A stretch of DNA of 33,427 nucleotides from assembly GCA_002862085.1 (NCBI GenBank), contig PKCK01000008.1, forward strand, positions 1-33,427, read 5' to 3'. This DNA is from Planctomycetota bacterium. Its GTDB lineage: Bacteria; Planctomycetota; UBA1135; GCA-002686595. Below are positions 8,685 to 17,454 of this stretch, piece by piece; position 1 is the stretch's first letter, and every line of letters starts with the position of its first letter. The notes under the pieces are model-generated. The model searched no databases. It was not told the DNA's origin and worked only from the letters and a program-made list of their open reading frames with translations. The position numbers and the translations under genes are program-made.

Positions 8685-11411
8685 TCAGCCGGTGTTGCGC
8701 AGGCCGCGCGCGATCCCGCGGACGGTCTGGACGAGGAGGCGCTCGAGAGCCTCGTCCGCGCGACCGCACTCGCGCCAGCGTCCCAGCGCGTCGGCCTGGA
8801 GGAAGCTCATCGGGTCGACGTACGGATTCCGGAGCCGTATCGATCGCTGGAGCGTGGGCTCGCTGGCGAGGAGCTCCTCCTGCTCGAGCACGTCGAGGAT
8901 CGCAGCCGTGGTCCGAGCGTGCTCGTGCTCGATGACGGGGAACAACCGCGCGCCCACGCCCCCTGCGAGCGGCGCGTAGCGAGCGGCGATCGCCAGGTCG
9001 CTCTTCGCCAGCACCATCTCGACGTCCGACGCGAGGGCGCGCAGCGCGGGCCAGTCAGCGAGGGCGCTGCGCACGGCCGCGAGCCCGTGCTCCTCGATGG
9101 CGGCCGTCAGGCCGGAGCCGACCCCGAACCAGCCAGGGAGCACGACGCGGCACTGGGTCCACGCGAAGACCCAGGGGATCGCGCGGAGATCCTGGACGCC
9201 CCGCATCTCCCTGCGCCGCGCAGGCCGCGAGCCGATCTGGAGGCGTTCGATCACGTCGATGGGCGTCATGCCCTGGAAGAGCGCGGGGAAGTCGGCCTCG
9301 TCGTGAACGAGCGCGCGGTACTTGGCGCGGCTGGCCGCGACCATGGTCTCCCCCACCGCCCGGCTCTGCTCGGACGGCGATGGAGCCGCCTCCTCCCCTC
9401 GCACCTCCCGCAGGACGAGCGCCGCGAGCGACTGCTCCAGCGTCCGGACAGCGAGGCCGCGTAGCCCGAACTTGGCCGCCAGCACCTCGCCCTGCTCCGT
9501 CGTCCGCGCGCAGCCATCGACGGCGCCCGTCGGCGCCGCGAGGATCGCCTCGGCGGGCTTCGCACCACCGCGGCTGATGGACCCGCCGCGGCCGTGGAAG
9601 AAGACGAGGTCCACCCCCGCCTTCCGCGCCACGCCGGCGATCCGCGCCTGGGCGCGGTCGAGGCCGAGCCGCGACGCCGTGATCCCGCCGTCCTTGTTGC
9701 TGTCGGAGTACCCGAGCATGACCATCTGCTTGCCGCCACGCGCTGCGACGTGCTCGCGATAGGTCGGATCCGCCGCGAGCGCCTCAAGCGTCCCGGGACC
9801 CGCCTCGAGGTCGTCGACGGTCTCGAAGAGCGGAGCGACGTCGAGCGGAACCGCGCCGTTCGCGTCCACGCATCCCCCGACGCGGGCCAGCAGGAGCACC
9901 GCGAGCGCATCGTCGGGGCCCTGGGCCATGGAGACGACGAAGACGCCCGTCGCCTCGGGGCCGAACCGCTCCCGGGCGTCCGCGAGCGCCCGGAAGACCT
10001 CGACGGTGCTGACCGTCTCGGCGGACGCGTCGCCCTCGAGCGTCGGGGCCTCGCCCCGCAGGGCCGCCGAGAGCCGCTCGGTCCGCGCCGCACCGTCGAG
10101 CTCGGCGAATCCCTGGACGCCCAGCAGCTCGCCCGCGACGCGCCGATGGACCTCCGCGTCCTGTCGAGCGTCCAGGGCGGCGAGGTGGAATCCGAAGACC
10201 TCGACGCGGCGCAGGAGACGGTCGACGAGCGCCACGCCGGCCCGCGCTCCACGATGCGCCTCGAGGCTGTCGCGCATGAGCTCGAGGTCCCCGCGGAACT
10301 CCGCGGGCGGCCCGTAGCCGCCTCCCTCGCCGCGCGCCTTGCGGGCGAGGCGCTCGTCGCAGAGCCACAGGAGCTGCCGGTAGGGCATCCCGTCGTAGCG
10401 GTCCGGGATCAGCCGAGCTCCGTCGCCGAGCACCGCACGGCTCTCGGCGATGCGCGCGAGGACGGCCGGGTCGACGTCGACGCGGCTCGTCGACTGAGAG
10501 AGGTGCTCGTGCAGCGTCTTGAGCTCGGCCCGGTAGCGCCGCAGCGCCAGCTCCATGTGCCGCTCCAGGCTCGCGCGGATGGTCGCTGCGCCGACCGACG
10601 GGTTGCCGTCCATGTCGCCACCGACCCACGACGCGAAGCGCACCGGCACGCTCTCCTGTCGCGCCTGGACGCCGTAGACGTCGTGGACCGCCCGCTCGAG
10701 ATCCTCCGCGATCACGGGAGCCACCCGGTAGAGGACCTCGGAAACGAAGAACAGCACCTGCTCCACCTCGTCGGCCACGGTCGGCCTCTCCGTGAGCTGC
10801 TCCTCGGTCTGCCAGCCCGACGCGAGCTCGAGGCCGATCCGCTCGACGTTCGAGGCGACGTCCTCGGGCGTCCAGTCCGCCGTCGAGAAGCGATCCACCA
10901 GCAGCCGCGCGAGACGCTGGTCCTTCTTGAGGAGCGTCCGACGAACCGCCTCGGTGGGGTGAGCCGTGAAGACGGGCTCGACCCGGATCCGGGCGAGCGC
11001 ACGAGCGACGTCCGCGGCGCCGTGCCCCTCGGCCTTCAGCGCCTCGAGCGCCGCGCGCAGGCCGCCGGGCTGAGATCGGCCCTCCCTGCGGTAGGCGATG
11101 CGCCGCCGCAGCCGGTGCACCTGCTCTGCCATGTTGACCGCGCCGAAGTACGCGGAGAAGGCGCGCACGAGCTCGAGCGCGCGCTCCGCGGTGAGCCCCT
11201 CCAGCTGCCGCGCGAGTTCATCCTCCGAGCCTGGCTCCCCCTTGCGCCGGCGGCGCGCCGCGAGTCGCGCCCCCTCGACCGCCTCGTAGAGTCCTTCTCC
11301 CTCGAGTTCACCGAGGAGGTCCCCGAGGAGCGCGCCGAGGAATCCGACGTCACGGCGGAGCGGGCGGTCCTTGGGTTGGAAGCGAGGCGAGCCGTTGGTG
11401 GGTGCAGTCAT
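8685..11411 (-). CDS. ppc: phosphoenolpyruvate carboxylase
   Basis: The 908-residue enzyme carboxylates PEP with bicarbonate to oxaloacetate, feeding the TCA cycle. The catalytic histidine is in VFTAHPTEAVRRTLLKK (His151, aligned with His138 of E. coli). GGDMDGNPSVG follows in the central barrel, then GYSDSNKDGGI, FFHGRGGSISRGG, and RAIPWVFAWTQCR before WFGVGSGL. The C-terminus ends RNTG, the invariant PEPC tail that reaches the active site. Length is normal for the bacterial type. The ATG at 11411 (MTAPTNGSPRF) is preferred to an upstream in-frame start with low-complexity residues. It is the last gene of a minus-strand run, 90 bases below the THUMP methyltransferase. Confidence 0.95.
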   Translation of the reverse strand: MTAPTNGSPRFQPKDRPLRRDVGFLGALLGDLLGELEGEGLYEAVEGARLAARRRRKGEPGSEDELARQLEGLTAERALELVRAFSAYFGAVNMAEQVHRLRRRIAYRREGRSQPGGLRAALEALKAEGHGAADVARALARIRVEPVFTAHPTEAVRRTLLKKDQRLARLLVDRFSTADWTPEDVASNVERIGLELASGWQTEEQLTERPTVADEVEQVLFFVSEVLYRVAPVIAEDLERAVHDVYGVQARQESVPVRFASWVGGDMDGNPSVGAATIRASLERHMELALRRYRAELKTLHEHLSQSTSRVDVDPAVLARIAESRAVLGDGARLIPDRYDGMPYRQLLWLCDERLARKARGEGGGYGPPAEFRGDLELMRDSLEAHRGARAGVALVDRLLRRVEVFGFHLAALDARQDAEVHRRVAGELLGVQGFAELDGAARTERLSAALRGEAPTLEGDASAETVSTVEVFRALADARERFGPEATGVFVVSMAQGPDDALAVLLLARVGGCVDANGAVPLDVAPLFETVDDLEAGPGTLEALAADPTYREHVAARGGKQMVMLGYSDSNKDGGITASRLGLDRAQARIAGVARKAGVDLVFFHGRGGSISRGGAKPAEAILAAPTGAVDGCARTTEQGEVLAAKFGLRGLAVRTLEQSLAALVLREVRGEEAAPSPSEQSRAVGETMVAASRAKYRALVHDEADFPALFQGMTPIDVIERLQIGSRPARRREMRGVQDLRAIPWVFAWTQCRVVLPGWFGVGSGLTAAIEEHGLAAVRSALADWPALRALASDVEMVLAKSDLAIAARYAPLAGGVGARLFPVIEHEHARTTAAILDVLEQEELLASEPTLQRSIRLRNPYVDPMSFLQADALGRWRECGRADEALERLLVQTVRGIARGLRNTG

Positions 11412-11501
11412 GGATCTCGGCGGCGACGAGCGCGGGGGCCGCCGCACATCGCGCCGCCGGGAAGCGCCGGCGTCAACGGTTCGGCCGACAACGCTCGCCC
11501 C

Positions 11502-12653
11502 CTAGCCCTCGATCGACGCCGTCACGAGCTGGCACTCGATCCCGCCGTTGAGGATCCGGTGCCGCTCGGCACGCGAGAGCCGCAAGAGCCCGGCGAGACG
11601 TGAAGAACCGGTGAGAAGTGCGATGCGGTAGCCGCCGAGCTCACGAAGTCGCGACCCGAAGACGTCGTGAAGGCGCTCCACGTCGTCCCCGACGCGCTCT
11701 CCGTAGGGAAGGTTCGACACCACCATCGCGTTCCATCCCGGCCTCGGTGCGAAATCCTCCGCCCGCGCGCGCTCGACGAGGGCGGTCTCCGCGAGGGGCG
11801 CGAGGTGCGGATGGCCAGCGAGGTGCACGCGCGTCTCCTCGACGCGAGCGGCCTCCTGATCGTGACCGACGAGGCGGAGCTTGCGCGGGAGGCGGATCGC
11901 CGACACGGCCGCGGCGCGCGCGCGCTCCCAGCCGGCGGCGTCGTGCTCCGCCCACGTCTCGAAGCCGAATCGCGACCGGGTCAGGCCCGGCGCGACGCCG
12001 CCCGCGATCATCGCGCCCTCCACGAGCAGCGTTCCGGTCCCGCAGAAGGGGTCGACCAGCGGACTCCTCCTGTCCCAGCCACTCGCGAGCACCACGGCCG
12101 CAGCCAGCGTCTCCGCCAGCGGGGCACGGCCCTGCGTCGTCCGCCAGCCCCGCCGGTGAAGCGACGCCCCTGATGTGTCCACCGAGAGGGTCGCCCGGTC
12201 ACGGAAGACGTGCAGGTGGACGCGCAGGTCCGCCGTCTCGCGGTCGACGCTCGGCCGGACCCCGTCGTCCGTCCTGAGCTGATCCACGATCACGTCCTTC
12301 ACCCGCTGGGCGAGAAAGCGCGTGTGATCGAGCGCGGACTCACGCGACTGGGCGTCGACCCAGAGCACCCCGTCGGGGCGCAGGAAGCGTGACCAGTCGA
12401 CTCCGCCCACCCCGCGGTCCAGCGCGCCCTCGCTCGCCGCCTCGAAGCGCGCCTCGCGGCGCAGCACCCTGACGGCCGTCCGCAGCCAGAGGTTGGCGGT
12501 CCACATGGCCTCCGCTCCGCCCTCGAATCGCACGCCGCCCACCTGGCGCTCGTGCCGCGCGAGGCCGCGCTCCTTCACCTCGGCGTGGAGCAGCGGCTCC
12601 ACTCCGGGAGCACAGGTCGCGAAGTAGGTGGAGCGCTTCACGCCGCGGAGCAT
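11502..12653 (-). CDS. THUMP-domain RNA N2-guanine methyltransferase, RlmL/UPF0020 type
   Basis: The 383-residue protein starts STYFATCAPGVEPLLHAEVK, the characteristic N-terminus of RlmL-like enzymes. A THUMP/ferredoxin-like region follows (about 10-160, with DLRVHLHVFRDRATLSVDTSG). The methyltransferase core has motif I DPFCGTGTLLVEGA at 201-214 and the catalytic motif NLPYGERVG at 314-322. Canonical family members have N/D-P-P-Y; here the second position is Leu315. This points to guanosine N2 methylation of 23S rRNA or tRNA. It lacks the C-terminal RlmK half, so it matches the short RlmL type. It is 37 bases downstream of the FAD oxidase gene on the same strand and may be read through from it. 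Confidence 0.85.
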   Translation of the reverse strand: MLRGVKRSTYFATCAPGVEPLLHAEVKERGLARHERQVGGVRFEGGAEAMWTANLWLRTAVRVLRREARFEAASEGALDRGVGGVDWSRFLRPDGVLWVDAQSRESALDHTRFLAQRVKDVIVDQLRTDDGVRPSVDRETADLRVHLHVFRDRATLSVDTSGASLHRRGWRTTQGRAPLAETLAAAVVLASGWDRRSPLVDPFCGTGTLLVEGAMIAGGVAPGLTRSRFGFETWAEHDAAGWERARAAAVSAIRLPRKLRLVGHDQEAARVEETRVHLAGHPHLAPLAETALVERARAEDFAPRPGWNAMVVSNLPYGERVGDDVERLHDVFGSRLRELGGYRIALLTGSSRLAGLLRLSRAERHRILNGGIECQLVTASIEG

Positions 12654-12690
12654 ATCGGTCGGCCACGGCGCCGGGTGGCCCCGCGCGCCC

Positions 12691-14199
12691 TCAGACCCGC
12701 GGGACCGCGGGCGCTGCGACGGTGAAGGCGTCGGGAGCTTCGGGCGCGAAGATCCGTCGCCAGAGGTCCGTCTCGAGCAGCCCGTCCGGGTCGAGCTGCT
12801 CCTTGAGCCCGCGGAAGGCCGCGAGCTTCGCAGGTTCGTACATCGACTCCACGGTCCGCCGGCCGATCACCGCGTCCTTCGCGAAGTAGAAGCGCCCCCC
12901 CCGCTCGAGCACCGCGCGGGTCATCTCGTCGGTCGCCCTCCAGAGGGACTCCCGGTTGTGCGCCGTGACCTTGAAGTCCATCGCCAGCGACCAGCCGTCG
13001 AGGCCGTGGGTGAGCAGGAAGTCGTCGGGACGGTGCCGCTTGAGCACGCCGAGGTAGGAGACGTGTCCGAGGGCCTGCTGGAGGCGCAGCACCTCCTGGA
13101 AACCGTCCAGCGCCGTCTCCTTCGGGAGGAAGACCTGGTACTGGATCAGACCGCGCCCGCCGCCGCGGCCGTAGGCGAACTTCCAGTTGGGCACGAAGTC
13201 GAGCAGGAAGTTGAAGGCGGCGTGGGACTGGCGGTACCAGCCCTTGCGCTGCTCCAACTTCCCCATCTGGTGCTTCGTGAAGTTGAGCAGCCGCATCCCC
13301 GGGTCGTTGCTGACGAGCCGCAGGATCCGCCAGACCTCGGCCTTCGGGAACCCGAGGATCGACGCCGGGAGCTCCTGGTGGTCGAGTCGCAGCGTCCGCT
13401 CGGGTTCCGGGTCGTCGCCCGGGGCGAGGTAGCGCGCGTGGTGGATCAGGCCGCGTCCGAGCCCGCCGCCGCGGGCGAAGCAGTCGAGCCAACCCACCAG
13501 GTAGTCGGCCTCGTCCGTGTGCGCGTCGATGTACTCCATCATCCCCGCGACGTGCGGCGCAGACACTCCCCGGACGTCGATGTCGCCGGAGTGGATCTTC
13601 TTGGTCGCGATCCGTACTCGGGTGATGGCGCCGAGCATGCCGAACCCGCCGATCACGGCATGGAACAGGTCGGGCCGCTCCGTCCGGCTGGCGGTCACGC
13701 GCTCGCCGGAGGGCAGCGCCACGTCGACGTCGAGGATCGCGTCCCCGATCGTGCCGACCTTGTAGTTGTTCTTGCCGTGGATGTTCATCCCGGCGGCGCC
13801 CGCCAGCGTTGGGAACATCGTCCCGGACACGACCCGCGGCCAGAACCCGTTCGGGAGCGCTCGGCGCCAGAGGTCGCGGATCGTCACGCCCGCCTCGCAG
13901 TCGGCGATCCCGGTCTCCTCGTCGAAGGAGAGGATCCCGTTCATCCGGCTGACGTCCAGGATCTCCCCTCGTGTGTTGATGCTCGCGTCCCCGTAGCTGC
14001 AGCCCGCGCCCCGAAGGCCGACGCGGGCACCGCGGGCGCGCGCGCCGGCGAGAACGGCGGCGACCTCGTCCGCGCTCTCCGGCCGCCACACGCGGCTGCG
14101 GCCGCCGACGGCCATGCCCCATCCTTCGACGTATTCGAGCCCTCGGCGAGGCCGCTGCTCGCGCCTCACCCGGCGCACCGCTCTCGTCGCGCTGTCCAT
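12691..14199 (-). CDS. DprE1-like FAD-linked oxidase
   Basis: This 502-residue protein of the VAO/PCMH flavoenzyme fold has an FAD-binding segment at about 35-200 (WRPESADEVAAVL, RGAGCSYGD at 63-71, GMNIHGKNNYKVGTIGD at 137-153, GGFGMLGAITRV at 184-195). From memory, HGKN and the later 'QALGHVSYLGVLKRH', GWSLAMDF (402-409) and FAKD (439-442) align with mycobacterial DprE1, which oxidises decaprenylphosphoryl-ribose at C2'. Lys441 matches the substrate-binding Lys418. Ala406 stands where DprE1 has Cys387, the residue attacked by benzothiazinones. It follows the SDR gene by four bases, the usual partner of this oxidase. A role in epimerising a lipid-linked sugar is inferred; a decaprenyl substrate is not shown. 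Confidence 0.82.
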   Translation of the reverse strand: MDSATRAVRRVRREQRPRRGLEYVEGWGMAVGGRSRVWRPESADEVAAVLAGARARGARVGLRGAGCSYGDASINTRGEILDVSRMNGILSFDEETGIADCEAGVTIRDLWRRALPNGFWPRVVSGTMFPTLAGAAGMNIHGKNNYKVGTIGDAILDVDVALPSGERVTASRTERPDLFHAVIGGFGMLGAITRVRIATKKIHSGDIDVRGVSAPHVAGMMEYIDAHTDEADYLVGWLDCFARGGGLGRGLIHHARYLAPGDDPEPERTLRLDHQELPASILGFPKAEVWRILRLVSNDPGMRLLNFTKHQMGKLEQRKGWYRQSHAAFNFLLDFVPNWKFAYGRGGGRGLIQYQVFLPKETALDGFQEVLRLQQALGHVSYLGVLKRHRPDDFLLTHGLDGWSLAMDFKVTAHNRESLWRATDEMTRAVLERGGRFYFAKDAVIGRRTVESMYEPAKLAAFRGLKEQLDPDGLLETDLWRRIFAPEAPDAFTVAAPAVPRV

Positions 14200-14203
14200 G
14201 GCC

Positions 14204-15007
14204 TCAGATGTTCGTCCTCCGGAAGAGCAGGGACGGGATCGAGCGGATGATCACGCTCACGGGGAACCAGCGCAGCGGGACGTGACGCACGTTCCAGAGC
14301 CGGCTGCGGGAAACGGAGAGGATCTCCCGAGCCGCGCGGTCGGCGCTGACGGGCATGACCAGCTTGTCCAGATGCGCGGTCATGGGCGTCTCGACCATCC
14401 CGGGCTTGATCGTGACGACGCGCACGGCGCGCTCGGCGAGGCGATTGCGGAGGGACTCGAGGTAGGTCGCGAAGGCCGCCTTGGTCGCGCCGTAGACGGG
14501 CGCGCCCTTGCGGCCACGGTCACCGGCGATCGAACCGATCCCGACGATCGTCCCGCCGCGCTGACTGTGGAAGAGGCGCGCAACGGGGTTGGTCCACGCG
14601 ATGGCGCCGCCGAGATTGACGTCGACCATCGCGAGATCCTTCTCCGTGTCGTACTCCTCCGCTCCGACGTCCGGCATGACGCCCGCTGCGTAGACGTAGA
14701 GATCGAGCCCACCGAGGGCCTCGACGATGCGCTCCAGGAGGTCCGGGATCTCGTCGATGGCGTTCACGTCGTGGGCGAAGGCGTGCACCTCACCCGCGCT
14801 CGGCTCCGCCGCGAGCGCATCGAGCTCTGCCTGGCGTCGCGCGACCGCCGCCACGGCGTACCCCTCGTGGGCCAGCTGCCGGACGAGCTCCGCGCCCATG
14901 CCGGAGCTCGCCCCGACCACGAGGGCGCGCTTCCCGGCGCCGCGACGGGGCGCGGGCCGGGCAGCGGGACTGCTCGCGGCGTCGGGTGCGTGGTCGTTCG
15001 CGGTCAT
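14204..15007 (-). CDS. DprE2-like short-chain dehydrogenase/reductase
   Basis: The 267-residue SDR has the cofactor motif VGASSGMG (31-38), catalytic Ser159 (GSIAG), Tyr172 and Lys176 (YGATK) and 'VNLGGAIAWTN' with the structural Asn. The usual NNAG is VYAAG. The C-terminal 'RWFPVSVIIRSIPSLLFRR' is hydrophobic and basic and resembles the DprE2 tail that sits at the membrane. In mycobacteria DprE1 makes a 2'-keto sugar lipid that DprE2 reduces; the same two-step epimerisation is inferred here. The stop is four bases before the oxidase ATG (TGA-GGCC-ATG), so coupling is tight. The ATG at 15007 is chosen because upstream in-frame sequence looks non-coding. Gene order is reversed relative to mycobacteria. 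Confidence 0.82.
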   Translation of the reverse strand: MTANDHAPDAASSPAARPAPRRGAGKRALVVGASSGMGAELVRQLAHEGYAVAAVARRQAELDALAAEPSAGEVHAFAHDVNAIDEIPDLLERIVEALGGLDLYVYAAGVMPDVGAEEYDTEKDLAMVDVNLGGAIAWTNPVARLFHSQRGGTIVGIGSIAGDRGRKGAPVYGATKAAFATYLESLRNRLAERAVRVVTIKPGMVETPMTAHLDKLVMPVSADRAAREILSVSRSRLWNVRHVPLRWFPVSVIIRSIPSLLFRRTNI

Positions 15008-15414
15008 CGGGTCGGAAGCGTACGGCTCCCCGGGCCCTTGATGCTCCAAGTCGGGGATTTCGTATCGGAGGGCCGCGCTGGCACGCGGTGCATCCTGTCG
15101 CGCCGGAAGCCGGCCCGATCCGAGCGTCGTCGGCGCCGTGGCCTCCCCGGCTGGAAGGAGCCCGGCATGATTCGGCGCCCATCCCGATCTGCGACCAGGG
15201 AGAGCGGGCAGGAGCGCGCGCGTCGTGCGGCGCGGCCGACCGACACCCCGCCGGGCTGCGCCCCGGGCCTCCACGCCGGGCCTCGCTCCTCCTCCGCGCG
15301 AGTCGAGTGCCTCCCGCCCTCCATTTCCATCGCAGCACCCCAGACCGTACGGTCTCGCGCCATCGCGGGCTGCACCCGCTCCCGGGCGCTCTCCGGGTGG
15401 AGACGCGACGAACC
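15008..15414. other. divergent intergenic region, SDR gene / helicase
   Basis: These 407 bases separate the leftward SDR gene from the rightward helicase. Open frames run through it on both strands but lack codon bias or recognisable domains, so I read it as promoter and leader DNA. The only clear structure is the 14-bp palindrome at 15342-15355. No convincing -35/-10 pair was found for either gene. Confidence 0.6.
15342..15355. promoter_or_regulatory. 14-bp perfect palindrome AGACCGTACGGTCT
   Basis: The repeat is perfect with no spacer and ends 59 bases upstream of the helicase ATG, a good position for an operator. A dimeric repressor, for example a lineage-specific SOS regulator, would fit a DNA repair helicase, but the sequence does not match the classic LexA boxes I know. 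Function is inferred. Confidence 0.35.
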
Positions 15415-17445
15415 ATGGCGAGGCTCCTCGAAGGACTGAACCCCCAGCAGCGCGCGGCCGTGGAGCAGACGGCCGGCCCTGTGCTCGTCCTCGCCGGGGC
15501 CGGGACCGGGAAGACCCGCGTGATCACCGTCAGGATCGCCCATCTCATCTCGAAGGGAGTGCTGCCCGAGACGATCCTCGCGATGACGTTCACCAACAAG
15601 GCCGCCGGCGAGATGCGCGAGCGCCTCGGCGGACTCGTGGGCGAGGACAAGGCGAACAAGGTGATCGCGAGCACCTTCCACTCGTACTGCCTGAGGACGC
15701 TCCGCGAGTACGCCCACGCGCTCGGTTTCCCGGACGGGTTCACGATCGCTGACAGCGCGGACCAGCTCTCGATCCTCAAGCTCGCCCTGCGAGAGCTGCA
15801 CATCGCCGAGGCCAGGGTGAAGGTGCCGGAGATCCAATCGCAGATCTCCCTGGCGAAGAACCGCCAGGAGACGCCCGAGCAGCTGCTCCGGAAGGCGGGC
15901 GACGCGCGCCATGAGCTGATCAGCGAGGTCTACGCGAAGTATCAGGACGTGCTGCGTCGCAGCAGGCGCCTGGACTTCGACGACCTCTTGACGGAGACGC
16001 TGCGCCTCCTGCGGACGCACGAGGGGATCAGCAACGAGCTGCGCGAGCGTCACCGGTACCTGCTCGTGGACGAGTACCAGGACACGAACAGCGTCCAGTT
16101 CGAGATCGTGCGCGCCCTGTGTGGCCCCGAACGCAACCTCTGCGTCGTCGGCGACGACGACCAGAGCATCTACGGCTGGCGAGGAGCCGACGTCTCCAAG
16201 ATCCTCGGGTTCGAACGCAGCTTTCCCGGCGCGAAGGTCATCAAGCTCGAGGAGAACTACCGCTCCACCTCCCAGATCCTGAACGCGGCCAACAGGGTCA
16301 TCCGCAACAACCCCAGGCGCCACGACAAGACTCTGCGCTCGGCCTTGGGGGACGGAGAGCCCTTGATGGCCGTGACGATGCGGGACGAGGCCGCGGAGGC
16401 CGAGCAGATCGTCGCCGAGATCCGGCGCCTCGTGGAGACCGACGGTCACCGCTGGAGCGACTTCGCCATTCTCTTCCGCACCGCCACCCAGCCGCGGCCC
16501 TTCGAGGCCGAGCTGCGCATGAAGCAGGTGCCCTACGTGCTCGTGGGCGGGATGAGCTTCTTCGACCGCAAGGAGGTGCGTGACGTGCTCGCCTACCTGC
16601 GCCTCGTGGCCAACCCCCGGGACGAGGCCTCCCTGCTCCGGGTCGTGAACGCGCCGCCGCGGGGCGTCGGCAAGACCACCGTCGACCGCGTCCTGGAGTT
16701 CGCCACCGACCACGGGATCTCCGTGACGGAGGCCTTCGACCGCGCGCCCGAGATCTCGAAGGTCAACATGAAGGCGGTCGACGCGGTCCTGGACCTGCGC
16801 GCGCGACTCGCCGCCGTCAAGAAGCTGCACCCCAAGGGGAACGAGCTCGTGGCGCTCTGCAGGCGCGTGGTTCAGGAGGTGAACTACGAGGACGAGGTGA
16901 AGCGGCTCTATCCGGAGGAGGCGGACTTCGACAAGCGGTGGGCCGCGGTCGAGGAGGTCTTCAACTTCGCGGAGAACTACTGCCGCAAGCGCAGGAGGCC
17001 CGGACTGCTCGGCTTCCTCAACGAACTCAGCCTGACGGCCACCGAAAGCGACTCCGCCGAGGACGCAGAGCGGCGCCAGGCCGTGACGCTGATGACCCTG
17101 CACGCATCGAAGGGCCTCGAGTACCCGCGCGTCTACCTCGTGGGGCTCGAGGAGGGGGTGCTCCCCCACCAGCGAGCGGCGATCGAGGGCTCGGTCGAGG
17201 AGGAACGGCGGCTCGCGTACGTCGGGATCACCCGCGCCCAGCGCGCCCTGACGCTCTCTTGGTGCTCTGAACGGGCACGCGGCGGCCAGCGAGTTCAGCG
17301 GCACCCCTCCCGCTTCCTTCTCGAGGTCCAGGCCAAGCAGCCCCCCGAGGGGTGGGTCCCCGCCGGCGAAGGTGACCTCGCTGCCGGGAAGGCGCGGAAG
17401 AAGGCTCGCTCGCGCCGAGGGCGAGCCAGGCAACAGCGGCGCTGA
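15415..17445 (+). CDS. superfamily 1A DNA helicase, Rep/UvrD/PcrA type
   Basis: The 676-residue 3'-5' helicase unwinds DNA in repair and at stalled replication forks. Walker A is AGAGTGKT at 27-34, then motif Ia MTFTNKAAGEMRERL, Walker B LLVDEYQDTN (about 215-225), motif III GDDDQSIYGWRGA, motif IV EENYRSTSQIL, motif V VTLMTLHASKGLEYP and motif VI EERRLAYVGITRAQ. Length and the GLEEGVLPHQ...RHPSRFLLE ending are closest to Rep, but UvrD or PcrA function is possible. The tail beyond residue 650 is very basic (KARKKARSRRGRARQQRR), likely DNA or partner binding. The ATG at 15415 is chosen because the conserved LNPQQRAAVE follows at residue 8; upstream in-frame sequence is non-coding. Confidence 0.93.
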   Translation: MARLLEGLNPQQRAAVEQTAGPVLVLAGAGTGKTRVITVRIAHLISKGVLPETILAMTFTNKAAGEMRERLGGLVGEDKANKVIASTFHSYCLRTLREYAHALGFPDGFTIADSADQLSILKLALRELHIAEARVKVPEIQSQISLAKNRQETPEQLLRKAGDARHELISEVYAKYQDVLRRSRRLDFDDLLTETLRLLRTHEGISNELRERHRYLLVDEYQDTNSVQFEIVRALCGPERNLCVVGDDDQSIYGWRGADVSKILGFERSFPGAKVIKLEENYRSTSQILNAANRVIRNNPRRHDKTLRSALGDGEPLMAVTMRDEAAEAEQIVAEIRRLVETDGHRWSDFAILFRTATQPRPFEAELRMKQVPYVLVGGMSFFDRKEVRDVLAYLRLVANPRDEASLLRVVNAPPRGVGKTTVDRVLEFATDHGISVTEAFDRAPEISKVNMKAVDAVLDLRARLAAVKKLHPKGNELVALCRRVVQEVNYEDEVKRLYPEEADFDKRWAAVEEVFNFAENYCRKRRRPGLLGFLNELSLTATESDSAEDAERRQAVTLMTLHASKGLEYPRVYLVGLEEGVLPHQRAAIEGSVEEERRLAYVGITRAQRALTLSWCSERARGGQRVQRHPSRFLLEVQAKQPPEGWVPAGEGDLAAGKARKKARSRRGRARQQRR

Positions 17446-17454
17446 ACTCGTGCT

